A stretch of 62,000 bases of DNA from Lingula anatina (lineage: Eukaryota; Brachiopoda; Lingulata; Lingulida; Lingulidae), in the NCBI RefSeq assembly GCF_001039355.2, contig NW_019775719.1, positions 16,085-78,084 of the forward strand, given 5' to 3'. Positions within the stretch are counted from its first letter, which is position 1; each line of letters opens with the position of its first letter. Below are positions 11,109 through 24,400 of this stretch, piece after piece. The translations under genes and the position numbers were made by a program. The notes below the pieces were generated by a model. It was not told the DNA's origin. It saw only the letters and a program-made list of their open reading frames with translations, and did not search any database.

Positions 11109-13845
11109 TGTAAGGTTGAAAAGAGATTAACCAAGACAAGCCACACAAGCATTAGAACTTTTGTGCTCCTGTCCAGGCATTTGTGCAATTGATGTGCCTT
11201 CAGACTGGGTTAGAATTAACATTGATAAGAAACCCAACAATACCTTATGGACAAAACTCTCATTTTTGCAGTCCACTGTTCCTCGGTCTTGAGTAATTTT
11301 AATCTCAAGGAGTCATCTAGGCCCTTTAGCAAGCATAATTATATTTAAAAAGAAATAAGGCATTTGTGAACTGTATTAGAATAATGATGGATTGTTTGCA
11401 TTTGATGGTTTTAAATGAAGTGTTCATATTACTTTTTTAAGCTATTTATAAGCCACTATCAAAGCATTCGAAAGTTTGTTTTAATACTTCTGCAGCTTGG
11501 CAGCCCTTTTGGGAAGTGTTTTGATAAAGAAAGAAAGGGTTAAAAAGAAGTGATACATTTATGACATTCCTGCATTATAAAATATTTGTGCAAAATTATT
11601 CAATAGAGCCTCAGAAATTGTGGGTCTGATCTTGATAACAGTCTTTTTTGACAAAAACTGAAAACATTCAGGTTCTTCAATGTACTGCTAACTAGTGTGT
11701 TATTTCTTGTCTACTTGTCTAAAATTAATGAAGTGCCAGTTTTAATCGATTTGGATTCTTACCATAGTTGGTTCTGTGGTAATGCTTTCATTAATGAAGT
11801 AGTCAGTTGATTAAAATATTTTATATAAGTTGCCAATCAGAAAAACTGGAAATGCCAATTAAAGTGTTGGGATATGTTGGTTATCCAGACTAGTCTGTAA
11901 TCAGATGACTATATAGGTTTCCTGAGCCATAGCATGACTGGACATTTATTTGTTGCTCTTTTACCTGAAAGTTGGACAGTGTAATAACGTTGAATATGTT
12001 GAAACTTATGTGAAATAGTGCAACTGGTGTTGAGATTGTTTTTACAATATATATATAAATAATATACACATATATTGCTGATCTTATTTATTTTTAAGTG
12101 TAATCTATTGTTATTGTCATTTAAGTCATGTCATCATATGTTATTTGTGCGTAAGCACCTCATTTACTTTATTTTACACTTGCGTTCTCAGTTATTGTTG
12201 CATGTTATATTATAAAGATGACAGTTTTAAAGTATATTTGAAGGCTCCTGGATTTCTTCTGCTGCATTTATATATGTTTCCACTTCTTCTTCCTTGCATG
12301 AATTTTCTCAGTTATGGGATTATTAATAATTTTTTAGTACGATGATCTGTTCAAGTTAAAGTGTTTAATGTAATAGATAATAATGTTTAGAATAATATAT
12401 AAATTATGAACTGGAGCATATCATGTGTAAAGTATGTGGTGATTTGCTCACAGCAGAACCATGACATAGTGTTAGGAAGCTACAAATTGCACTTGTAATG
12501 TCACTTTAAGAGCCCTTTTTACATGGAGTGGTACACTTAACCAGTCCAGAACACTATGAGGGATAACCAACTTCATAGCCTGGCTATTCCTTTAGTAAGT
12601 CACCTAAATGGCACCCCTGTTTCAGCAGGAAACAAACTTGTAAGAGATACTATAGTAGAATCACTTTCAAAGTATACTGGTCCAGTGTCATGTAAGTGTA
12701 TTGCTCAATGTAAGAAGTACCTAAAAATCTATTTTAAAAGGATAATAAAGAATTGCAATATTTTTAGGTATATCCTATGTACTTTTCCAATACTTATTTT
12801 ATAATCATACAAATGGCCTTTTAGTGAAGCCCAGCTGATTCAGCATTTAAAATTTCAAAGGTAACTGAGGTCAAACAAAATCAATTAGTTACATTTTCTC
12901 CAAATATGTTTTTGTTTTCTGTTCCTAAAACATTTAATAAATAGGTACTTATGTACTGTTAAGAATAAATTAGATAAAAAGAAATTGGTGCTTAAAAATT
13001 AATGAGAAACTGCAATGTGCAATAATGTTACTGATGTGATTCCCAAATCATTGCTGAGGTTTAAATAAAGTATATTTGTACTGGCTTAGAACTGTCAAAG
13101 TACTTCAGGTTTCCATGTAATTGTTCAATAGTAAGTGGCACTGATTTGATGAGCAGCAGAGGACTTGTCTGAGGAATGACTGCTGAATCTTTATACCTTA
13201 TCACCATAACATCAAGATTAAGCTAACGTACTTTCAAACTTAAGGGTTGTATTTTTGTCCTTCAGAACTGGCCTTAAAAATATATGGAAAAAAAAAAGAA
13301 AATAAATCTATTCAACCAACTAGACATTATAAGTGTTTCTAATATTTTTCTATGTGAACAAGATTATTTACACCTCAGTTGTACAAGAAAGCACCAGCAC
13401 CATATTTTGGTAAAAATTATTACAAAATAGAACCTTGTAAAGGATGATAATAAGTTATCGTTTAAAGGGATACAACTCATTTTGGCATGAAAAGTGCCAT
13501 AAAATGAATTTTCCTGGAGTATATGTCAATTTCCCATACTTCCCAATGGTGAATGAATTTGTTCCAACATACAAAGGTTGATTTTTTTTTTCAATGTTTT
13601 TAGAAATATATTGTTTCAGATGTCAGCACGCTATCTTGCAATACCCGGATATTACAATTAACTGTCATTTTGGTGGAAAATTGCAATTTATTACATTATT
13701 GTGTGTTTTTTGCAATATATTTACTGGGGAATTTTGAATCTCATATGAAGATTTATTTTGGTCTGAAACAGTTGACCTTAGTATAATACATTCCTTGACA
13801 AAAGTGAAAGTTTTTGTCGCATCATTAAACTCAAAGTTCTTAAAC
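11109..13845 (+). other. ABCA2 3' untranslated and convergent intergenic region
   Basis: AT-rich DNA with stops in all frames and no gene I can support. The first part is probably the ABCA2 3' UTR. AATAAA at 13064-13069 is one candidate polyadenylation signal, with others at about 12936 and 12963. The segment ends at the 3' end of the minus-strand UPF0449 gene, so the two genes converge. Confidence 0.5.
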
Positions 13846-13851
13846 TTTATT
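13846..13851 (-). terminator. Candidate poly(A) signal of the UPF0449 gene
   Basis: AATAAA on the minus strand lies about 135 nt after the stop codon at 13987-13989. It is the first canonical signal downstream, so a short 3' UTR is likely. Confidence 0.5.
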
Positions 13852-13986
13852 TCAGTGAAAAGTCCACATTTTTACATTTTTCTTCAAACTCATCCCTGGT
13901 CAGATACACAGCCACAGGACTAGCAAGTCTGTTACATTTTCTGACTTTTTTTTTCAAGTGACACATTTTTGCTGCACTTATAATTA

Positions 13987-14938
13987 CTATCGACATGGTG
14001 CTTGTACCCCAGTGGATTCAACTTGGCTTTTTAATTCATTAATGGCTTCAGACAGTCTGCCACCCATCTTCTGAAGCTCCTCGTAGTAAGCCTTCAAAGT
14101 CTCGGGGGCAGCACGCAGGTCTTTACTGAGTTCAATAAACTGTATCACTTTATTGTAAAATTCACTGACGTCAGTGTCCATGTCCTCTGAATGCTGCTGT
14201 TGTGATGGCTGGGATATTGTGTTAGGTGAGACAGTGGGTGTGCCTGCAGCACAACTCTCATCTGAAACATCCATCAAACCACTGACTTCAGTATCATTAG
14301 ACCCAGACTCTGGAAGGAGAAAGGAATCTATTGTCTTCAATAATGTAAACATTGTAAAGGGAAGATATGTAAATCATAATCTGAGCAAATGCATATTAAT
14401 TTTTTTGATCCTTCTCCACTTCTATGAATCATGAAAATTACATACTAGTAGGCAATTTCATCTTGGGTAAATCCTTTTAAGAGACCATGACTTCTCTCTC
14501 TCTCTCTCTGTGTGTGTGTTTGTGTGTGTGAATAGTAAATACAAGAAATATGAATAAACTCCAAAGGTTGTGACAACCTTGGCAAATGGTGACAGTTAAA
14601 TCCAAACAAACAGTACTAGTGAATAGTGCACAAATGTACAAAGATACAGAATAGCACACTAATCTTTTTTTTTAACTTTTAGACAGGTTACTGAGGTATT
14701 AAAACAACTTAAGGTATCAGGATGGCTAGAATCAATATATCAAAGGCAAAAATACACGAATAAATAAAGAAAATAAACAATCAAATGACTAAATCTAATG
14801 ACCTTCGAAAATCTTTTTTATCATGGTATATACAACATCGCCCGCTGTGACGTGTTGCAGGTCTCCCTGAATTTGTTCCAATGTAGGTGGCTCTGGCCTG
14901 GCAGGTAGAACGGGGACGGGGGGTTTCTTCTTCGGCAT
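13987..14938 (-). CDS. UPF0449 protein, C19orf25 homologue (2 exons, 152 aa)
   Basis: Minus-strand gene with coding exons 14803-14938 and 13987-14309 joined in phase 1, giving 152 residues. The start at 14938 opens MPKKKPPVPVLPARPEPPTL followed by EQIQGDL, which matches the N-terminal signature of the UPF0449/C19orf25 family (basic start, LPxRPxPPTxEQI, then a D-V-x-x-T segment). The middle is Ser/Thr/Gln-rich and low in complexity. The C-terminal third (FYNKVIQFIELSKDLRAA onward) is a predicted helix or coiled coil, also a family trait. The function is unknown in any species as far as I know. No signal peptide or membrane segment is seen. The gene is head to head with ATF6 and convergent with ABCA2. 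Confidence 0.85.
14493..14530. repeat. Compound (TC)n(TG)n microsatellite
   Basis: A TC run passes directly into a TG run within the single intron of the UPF0449 gene. Confidence 0.9.
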
Positions 14939-15417
14939 ATCTTTACGACCAATACATAAAACGCCGTACTACTCGTAACTGTAGGTTTGGACAATTTTCC
15001 TATTTACCTAGAAACACAAAATATGGAATGCCATCATACCAGTAAATCCATTTGCGATGTTTTCTACAGAATAGCTTTTGCACTTTAGTTCACTTATTCG
15101 TCACTAGATGAAGCATGTGCTCTGTTATTACAAGATAAACTCCCTCTGACAAATGCTCACGTCGTTATCGATTTAAAGAGCAATTAGGTGGAAAAAGATG
15201 CCAAAATATATTTTGTAACTTTGGGAGTTAAATTTAAGCAGTATGGCGTTTAATCAATTTCATATGACAACGGCCAAGAGATTCACACTACGTATCAGAT
15301 TGGCATGTAAAAGTGCCACCTATCGAGTAAATAAAGCGTAGCACACGCAGACATTTATCTGGAAAATTACAGCATAAAGAAATCAATTCTGGTGTTTTTT
15401 CACAAGTTTAAGTGGCC
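14939..15417. promoter_or_regulatory. Head-to-head intergenic region, probable bidirectional promoter
   Basis: About 480 bp separate the start codons of the UPF0449 gene (minus) and ATF6 (plus). The span includes both 5' UTRs, so the two start sites must be closer still. No clear TATA box or ERSE (CCAAT-N9-CCACG) was found on either strand. The order and spacing suggest a shared promoter. Confidence 0.6.
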
Positions 15418-18400
15418 ATGGCGGCGGATGTTTTATCAGCCACTGATACCCAGTTTTTTGCGGATAATTTATTGTCGAATGAAGATTGGGGTAAGTCTAT
15501 TTTTGCTAATAAGATGCCAATAATTGAGTTGTTGCCAGGTACGAAGAAATCGCACCTGGGCCATACACCCACAACCCGGATGTTTCTTACCCTGCGTTGT
15601 CTCTCTGGAAATTCTACTGGGGCGTATCTAAAGGTTCCGTGAAATGAGCGGTATAGTGTAAACCATGTTGTCGTCTGTCGTGTATCGTTCCACTCTGATA
15701 TTGTATGTTCCGTTTCCTGCATTTGTCGGCTTTGGGAACTGAAAATTGTAAATTGCTAAATAGTAGCTTTTAGTTTCGCACTACCAGTTCTAGGGAACAA
15801 GGCGTACTATATTGCTGCAACAGTGTGATGTCATGTCTTATCATACAGTATAACTTGATTGTAGCAGTAAAACAAACAGTGCTTTGATGTCATTTATGTA
15901 GTTTTTCTTCCCAAGGCAAGGTTCACAAAAATATAACAGGGTGAAGATAAATACATGTATGTTTAGGATGTAAAATCTTTTACTATTCCTTATTTTTCAT
16001 CATTTTTGGCACTTTTTATGTTTTTTCCGGATTAAAAATAAATTACATGTTCAGTGATGTTGCGGAAAAACACACAAGAATTTTGGCATCAGCAGCTGAT
16101 TAGGGAATTATGAAATGTTTCATGAAATTGCATAACTTTACATGTTAGCTTATTTCATTTTCTTCTGTATTCTAGATTTGTTTTTATACCACTGATGGTA
16201 CCTCATTGTGTGAAGAGATTTGATATTATTCATCACTAATTTTGAAAAATATCACATAATTTAACAAAGATTTTTTTTTATTAATTATATATTGAGTAGC
16301 TTGCTTGTGGCTTTAATATTATTTTTTTTTAAATTCAGTTCAGTCTTTATAACAGAGTATGGCGTAAGTGTTTGAAAATGAGTGTGATCTATTGTTATAA
16401 ATTATCTTGTTGTGACAGTGATAATAGAGACATTTAAATTGCCTTAATGATGATAATTAAAACTGTACTAAATGGCACTTAAGTACTGATAAGATATTAT
16501 CTCTTTTTACAACCCTCTTCCTGTGATGCTACTCTACGGGAAATCTTACTGTAAAGCAATGAGAAAGATAACAATAATTAATGTTCATTGCTAACTGACT
16601 TATATACTGTAGTGACAAATTTATAGTTAGGATACTAGTTTATGAAGAGGTGATATTTGGGTGCATGTGAAACATTAATGGAGGATGATAACTCTAAAAT
16701 CTACAAAAAATGTACTGATTATGATATCATTTACTCTTTAGAATTTTGTAAGATTTAAGTGATCAAGCCCCCCCCCCCAAAAAAAAAAAAAAAATTATAA
16801 CATTTAATAATAATAATAACAAGTTAAATAAAAGATCCAGGCAACTAAAGTGAAAAAAAGAGCACCTGTTTAGAAGACTGACTTCTTTTTGCCTTAGATG
16901 TTTTAAGACTAAACTAACATTTTGTCATAATCTGTACTAGTGTATGTGTTTTAAACTGATATCTTATTCAGAGTGAAGCTAGAAGGTGCTGCTTGTTTAT
17001 AACTACAGAAGGTCATGGACTCATTATACATGTATATAAAGGGTCCCACATATGACTTTATAAGTGCTTTTAAAATTCCATATTTTGTCTGCTGGCAATA
17101 AATCAATATTCCCAACATTTAATTACCTTGTTTTCCATGCTATACTTTCAGTGTAGTTTTTTTAATTAATATTTATGAAGTATCAGTTCACATAGCAATG
17201 AGCACTATAAAGACTTTGTCTCATTGTCTGATAATGTTTTTCCCCAGGTTATCAGCCTATCATACAATAAACAAAGTTATCCTCTACAAACAATTGCCAT
17301 TTAAGTACAAACAATCATATTTTATCACAATATGGCAATAGTTATAGTTCTGTGTTTGTAATATTGATTTTATGTTCCTATCACCTCATTTCTGTTGCAG
17401 ATATCTCTGTTAGATACTGTGTATTGTGTCCCAATTGCTTGATGTTGGCTCCATTTTTCATATAGAAGTAACTTATTTTTCATGAGAAAATGTCATTCTG
17501 TTTAAGAGTAGGCGTCATTACAAAATATGCAGGGTTATTTCAGGATTTAATAATTCAGTTTTGCCTGATGATGTAGTACATAGCATGTAGAAGATACGGG
17601 TTGTCAATTCCATCTGAGAAATTAGTGTGATACAGGACTTTTGAGAAAACAGCCTGATCATTTATTGTAAAAAAAAAAAAAAAAAAAAAATTGCCACATT
17701 AGTAATGTACTTAAGCAGGAAAAAAAAAAGAATTAAAGTCATTAAAGAACTAAGTGAGTGGTGAAAATAATTTGGTAATGGAGAACATGCCTAGCAACCA
17801 CAGATTGGTACATTTTATTTTAGTGAATATACTGTAACTGCAGCATCAAAAGAGTTTACGATGCATGAATATTCAGCTTGATTGCTTACAGGTAGAAAAA
17901 GATTTAGACTGAAGAAGCTATTGGGATTGATTATTTATGAATGTAGGAAATCAGACCATTCACTATGATGATTGTTGAAATACTGAATTTAGATATATAT
18001 ATATCTGAAAGTATTCTGCTGATCATGCCTGTTTTACCGGTGTGGCGTGATAGACCCGTGCCGTGCCGAAACCGTTCTGCACATGCGCATTGAGGGTAGA
18101 TTGAAAGAAGGGACTTCCGGTATGACGATATCGTCGTAGGTATTTTTGGAACTATTGACCTTTCAATTCGTAATTCAGTGGTTTTTGCCATGAGAGAGTA
18201 TGTATTTGATAATCTTACAATAAACTCCACGGAGGAATATTGGAAAAGTTTTATATAAACACCAAAGGAAGCGTGTGACACAGCCCTTATTACTGAGATT
18301 GTGATCGTGACTGAACTGTTTTGCTCTGTGATGAAGTTGTAGTAAGACTCGTAGTATAAATGTTTTCACACTACAATGTTCTTTCAGTTTAGAGTTCAGT

Positions 18401-21400
18401 AATTGTTGTTGNTGCTTGTTTATAACTACAGAAGGTCATGGACTCATTATACATGTATATAAAGGGTCCCACATATGACTTTATAAGTGCTTTTAAAATT
18501 CCATATTTTGTCTGCTGGCAATAAATCAATATTCCCAACATTTAATTACCTTATTTTTCCATGCTATACTTTCAACGTAGCTTTTTAAATTACATATTTA
18601 TGAAGTATCGGTTCACATAGCAATGAGCACTATAAAGACTTTGTCTCTTTGTCTGATAATGTTTTGCCTCAGGTTATCATCCTATCATACAATAAACAAA
18701 GTTATCCTCTACAAACAATTGCCATTTAAGTACAAACAATCATATTTTATCACAATATGGCAATAGTAATAGTTTTGTGTTTGTATTATTGATTTTATGT
18801 TCCTGTCACCTCATTTCTGTTTGCAGATATATCTCTGTTAGATACTGTGTATTGTGTCCAAATTGCTTGATGTTGGCCTCATTTTTCATATAGAAGTAAC
18901 TTATTTTTCATGAGAAAATGTCATTCTGTTGGCATGATTACAAAATATGCAGGGTTATTATTTCAGGATTTAATAATTCAGTTTTGCCTGATGATGTAGT
19001 ACGTAGCATGCAGAAGATAGGGGTTGTCATTTCCACCTGAGAAATTAGTGTGACAACAGGACTTTTGAGAAAACAGCCTGAAAAAAATATCTGCCACATT
19101 ACTAATGCACTTCAGCAGAAAAAAAAGAGACTTTAAGTCATTAGAGAACTAATTATATAAAGAGTGGTGAAAATAATATGTTAATGGGGAGCATGCCTAG
19201 CAACCACAGATTGGTACATTTTATTTTAGTGAATATACTGTAACTGCAGCATCAAAAGAGTTTAAGATGCATGGATATTCAGCTTGATTGCTTACAGGTA
19301 GAAAAAGATTTAGACTGAAGAAGCTATTGGGATTGATTATTTATGAATGTAGGAAATCAGACCATTCACTATGATGATTGTTGAAATACTGAATTTAGAT
19401 ATATATATCTGAATGCATTCTGCTGATCATGCCTGTTTTACCATTTCTGAAGTCCATTTTTTTCCAAGAAATATAATGAGTACAAATTATTTCAGTCATC
19501 TTTTGACCAAGCAATTGTTTCCTGTTAGATTAAATGAAGTGTGTACATGAGCAAAGCCTGATCTTAACTCTAAGGAGATAAGTCCATGTATTGTTGGGTG
19601 ATTACATGTCTAATATTGAACTGAAGAGGAAGTCGGGTCATTGTTTGTGGAAAAGCTAATGGTGGTATAACTATAATTGTTCCATATATCTTTGTTTCAT
19701 GCACTACGTCACCTGTCTATTGTGTTACAGCTACAATACATCAAAAGCTTGGATCAATTTGTCAGGTCAAATATGATTGGTCATTTAACACTTGCTATGA
19801 TGCGGGCACAGGTAGCATTTGTAGTCTTTGTTTCTTTGTCTCTTGGGAGTTTCACTTGCTGGTTGATTATTTTTGGTCTTGCATTTTCTTCTGTGTTTTT
19901 TGCCATGGAACAGAACTGGCCGTTGCTGGACTCAGCTGACCCTTTAGATGTGGTGTACGCAGAATATTTTCAGTGAATAATGTCTGGTTACATCAGCCAC
20001 AAAAACAAGCACAGAGTTGAGCTGGGGATACCATGTGGTCTATAAATCATCTCACTGAATTAAGTAATTGCCATTTAATTCAGTTGTTTTGAATTTTTTA
20101 AAACTGCTTTTGTACTGTGCTTCCATGTGGAAATGTGAAATGGTCTGGAGGACTTCTGGCATGGGAAATATCTCTGAACTCTTTATTAAGCAAGATGATC
20201 ATGTGCCTATAATATAATATAAATATCACACTGCATGCAACTGTTCTCATGTTTAAAAACTTATCTTGAAGAAGGAAACCAGGGAATAATTGTTAAACAC
20301 TTAAAGAAGAGGAGAAGAAAACAAGTGTTGAAATTACTAGTTTTGTAATATGCGATGTCATTTTTTTTATGCTGATGTTTCTTCTTGAAAAGAAGTGATT
20401 GCTTTGCTTTGGAAAGGAGGCTGCTAGGACTAGAAACTCGGCTTTCTGGGAAAACAGTATCAGAGCATTGGAAGCCAGGTCATATATAAAGTAAAAACCT
20501 ACATCCTTTGCTGCAGGCAGGTGGGCTTGCATATATGACACTGGCGGCTCCTAGAATTTCAGATGTATGCAAGTGTCACAGATGTTGTAGCAAGACTACA
20601 ACACATTTTATAGCCAGTAGCAGTCATTATCAGCAGTAGTTTTCATACATGAATGATTGGAATAGCTTTATCCTTGTGCCTTGTTATGGCAATTTTGGGA
20701 TGGAATCTTGAAAACAAGAGAAAAGGGATCATTTCAATTTGTGGCAGTTTCCAGTTGATTTAAGAAGGCATGCCTTCGGCGCAAGAACCCAAGTTCCAAG
20801 ACTGGAGACTGTAATGACTCTGTGATGTAAGAGTTATATCAAAGCTACAGTGCTACTGGTTTTTATGCAGATTTTTTTATTCAGCTATATGTGGATTGGT
20901 ACCAAGAACATGGTTTTCGTTGGTTTTATGTTGCTGGATATTTTGGCAACTTTCAAAACAAGGCACTACTGTTAGAGATCTGACTGTCACGAAATGAAGA
21001 AACAACTTCGAGCAGTTCTTCTGATTGTAGAAGAGGCGTAAGCTGAAGGCTAGGCAATACAAACCTTTACCTGTCTCACATCTTACACTTTATGCTACCA
21101 GCATTGAAAAATATTGCTTGTGTGCTAAATTATTAAGTATTCTGAAGTGAGTTATTTCCAATACATTGCTTGGAACTTGAAACAGCAGAAAGATTGGAGA
21201 TCTATACAATTTAGTTAGAGGGAAAGAAGGACTTGAAATGGCATATGAAAAAGCATTTTCTTGGTTGAACAATGTGTTTGGATACGAAGGTTGGTTACAA
21301 AGAAGATAATTACAGATATCTCACCATTTGTTAAATGGTTGAGATCGCACTACATGTTTCTCGCGGAGAAAGATGGGTGTACTAGTACAGTAGTTATGAT

Positions 21401-24400
21401 GACTCTCTACAACCAAACAAAATGTATTAATACAAGAACAAGTTAGTACCGTAATATATGTATTTTGACCATCTTTATCTTTCCAGATCCAGCTCACCTG
21501 GACAAGTTAGATGACTTCTCCAGTCTCATAGATGTGGAGGCAAGTTTAGCCTCTGATGAACTGCTTCACCAGCTGCCACAGGATTTAGAGGTATGGAGAG
21601 CTATCTTGAATAATGAAGTGGTTAATTAATGAAATGAACATAATTATTTGCTTTGCTTGATAATGTCAAGGAAAGTGGACAATTGGGTGTCAGCTTTACA
21701 CAAGGCATGTACTAGCATACATCTTTGTGTTGAAATTAAAAAGAATGTTGACTGAGGATTATCTTTGGTTCACTCAGTGATTTCAGATCTCTGTGGGTTT
21801 TCATACTTTTTGTTGCATGTTATATGAAGGTTTTTTAAAACAAATTGTTCCCTCCAGAAGTGCAGACAGTGAAATGAATCCCACTGCCTCTACAGTGTTA
21901 AATTAAGTGCTAAGAATGTTGCTTCTGTGTGATATTAAGTAGACTTGAAGTACACTGGGTTTATAAAAACAACTTCACACTGAAATTATGTCCTCATTTT
22001 AAGGCTTTGAGAGAGATTTTGGTCTACTTCAATTTGAGATAAATTTGCAGTTGCCAATTATAAAAACAGTAGCCATTCCTTTCTTTTTTATAAACTAAGG
22101 GCCATTTTTATTTAATTTGACTACTACTTATTCAGATATTGGTTCAAAGGGGACAAATGATTTTGTCTAAAAGTGTAGTCAAACATTCAGTGTGAAGGTC
22201 CTTTGTGAAACAGACTTTGTGGGCCTTTAAGGCCAGGAATAATCTCAACTTGAAGTAGACCATACTTTTAGTCTCAAGTTGTTTCATAGAAAGGGACCCC
22301 AGGACCTCACAGTATCCCCTCCTTGTTTTCAGCTGCCTATGTTAGAAGATGGTATGAGTCCTGGAGAGTTGGGAGAGTTTGACTTTGGTCCAGACTGGAT
22401 GGAAACAGACGGGTTGAGAGACCCTGGGGATAACAGCAGTGACAGTGGCATCAGCAGTAAGTAGACAGCAGGGATTAATGTTACTTAAAATTGCTGAACA
22501 GGGTGAATTGGAAGATGTAAACTGGTGTGCTGAAATGGAAGAAAAATAAAAAATATGTCATCTTTTAAAGTCATAGAGAATCACACTGTGAAAGATATTC
22601 TTTTGTTTTTGTTGAATTTTTGTTGATTTTTAAAAAAATAAATTCTCACAGTGAAAGTACCAATGCTATTGTAATTCACAGTAAACTAGATCACAAGAAA
22701 TATGTCAGAAATTCTCTAATTATCAGCTTCATTAAGTTTGTACATCACTGTAGCTAAAATAAAATTAAATACATAAGTGAGGCATTCATAAATGTTGTTG
22801 TTTTTTCTTCCAGGTGTTAGTATCAAACAAGAACCTTTCTCCCCTGCTCTGTCTCATACCTCAGATTGCTCTGGTGACTCCTTCCTTCAGCAGGTAAGAA
22901 ATATTACTTGATGCCTGGATTTAAAATGAAGTCTGCAATATTCACTATTGTAATGAAGTTGTGCTGTTTTGTTGTTTATTAGTTATTAATTTTCTCCGCA
23001 CAGCATCTTGCTAAATTTTTTTGTAAGTCTGGTTTAAATTGGTATGTCTGAGGAAATAACCTTTTGCTCTGATGGAAATTCATGTGTGTAGTAAGGTTAA
23101 GTCATTACATAATCGCACAATGTTTGATTTCTATACAATTTTTCTGCAACCTACCCCAAGATTTTTGTGTCACTTCATCAGTAATGTAGGAACTGAGTAA
23201 TGAGAATATAAACGTTGTTGTTGCAGACCCCCCTTGATCAGCTGCCATTACTGAACCAGTTTGATGTGAAGCTTGAGAGTCCTCCTCCAACTCCTCCCCA
23301 AGACAACAGTGACAGTGCAGTCCAGTATATACAGCCTTCAGCCATTAGTTGTGGTGTCACATTCCAGAAGGGGGCAGCAGCAGCAGCTCAACCCGCACAC
23401 AGCAAGCCACACATTACCACAGTAAAACTGACACATGTAACGGGACTGAACCCAGACAGTAAGCCACTGCCAACCAAAGTTGTCAATGTGTTGAATTCTA
23501 AAGTGAAGATACAGCCCAAGTTACCCAATAGTTCTGCCTGTGTGACCCCTGCACCCTCCCCACCGCCACCAACGCCACCTGGTGTAGCACCTGGCTCACC
23601 CTGTGCAGGTAGTCAAGGTAAGATGTAGGATTGGTGATGAAATCTCAGTGTTTGTGTTAATGTGGAAACCATGAGTTCTTTCTTTGATGTCATTTACACC
23701 AAAACCAGTACGAATCTGTGTATAATGCAGATTATGGTTAGAAGACAAAAGACTTTTTTTCCTCTTGATTATTAGTGAAGAAGAAGACTGTCTAAATTTA
23801 AAAGTATTTTCCTCTATGTTAGGCACAGCTGCCTCCAAACCCCTAGTTCTCACAGCTGAAGAGTTTGCCCGGCTTACTGCCCAGGGAGTACTGAAGTTCC
23901 ATCCCCCAGAGCAGGAGGCCAACAAGACCAACAGCTCAGTAGCACAGTGTATCCCAGTACCACAGGGAGAGGATGTGAGTGTTTGGAAATGATAGCCTGA
24001 CTTCTACAGCCAACATGGGCTAGCTCCTTAAATATTAAAATGTTGTGGCCTAACTTCATTGGCAGTTGATTGAAGTTTACTGTACCAGTCAAAAATGGTG
24101 TATAGATGGGTCTGTTCATTTAGGGTCAGAGTCTGATAAAAATGCATATGTGATAGTTTGAAAAAAAAAACAAAAACAAGCACACAAGGTACCTGAAGGT
24201 CTGGGTAGCCTTTTCCCAGGTTGTAGTAGTTTGATAAGTCTATTTTAGATGCATGCCAGCAACATTTTCAGTTGTGACCAGTTTTAAGAAAAGTCATTCA
24301 AATGATGGTTGAAGTTTTCACGTATTTGCAAGTGAATTTAGATGTGATTCAATGATAAATGATTTGTTTCTTGTTATTGCTTTGTGCAATTTTGGTATAT

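Larger units (their letters stand above)
15491..21486 (+). other. ATF6 intron 1 (6 kb), with duplicated block and insertion
   Basis: This is the largest intron of the gene. It holds a duplicated block of about 1 kb (16990-18038 and 18413-19442), an unrelated 373-bp segment between the copies, a C9-A17 run at about 16768-16794, a poly-A run at about 17669-17691, and a small open frame at 19731-19976. The rest is AT-rich with no gene I can support. Confidence 0.8.

Noticed and set aside
12145-12804. Short open frames in the ABCA2 3' region
   Set aside because: Low-complexity, AT-driven sequences with no start context or homology I recognise.
14939-15417. ER-stress response element in the shared promoter
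   Set aside because: Looked for CCAAT-N9-CCACG on both strands; only partial halves with wrong spacing.
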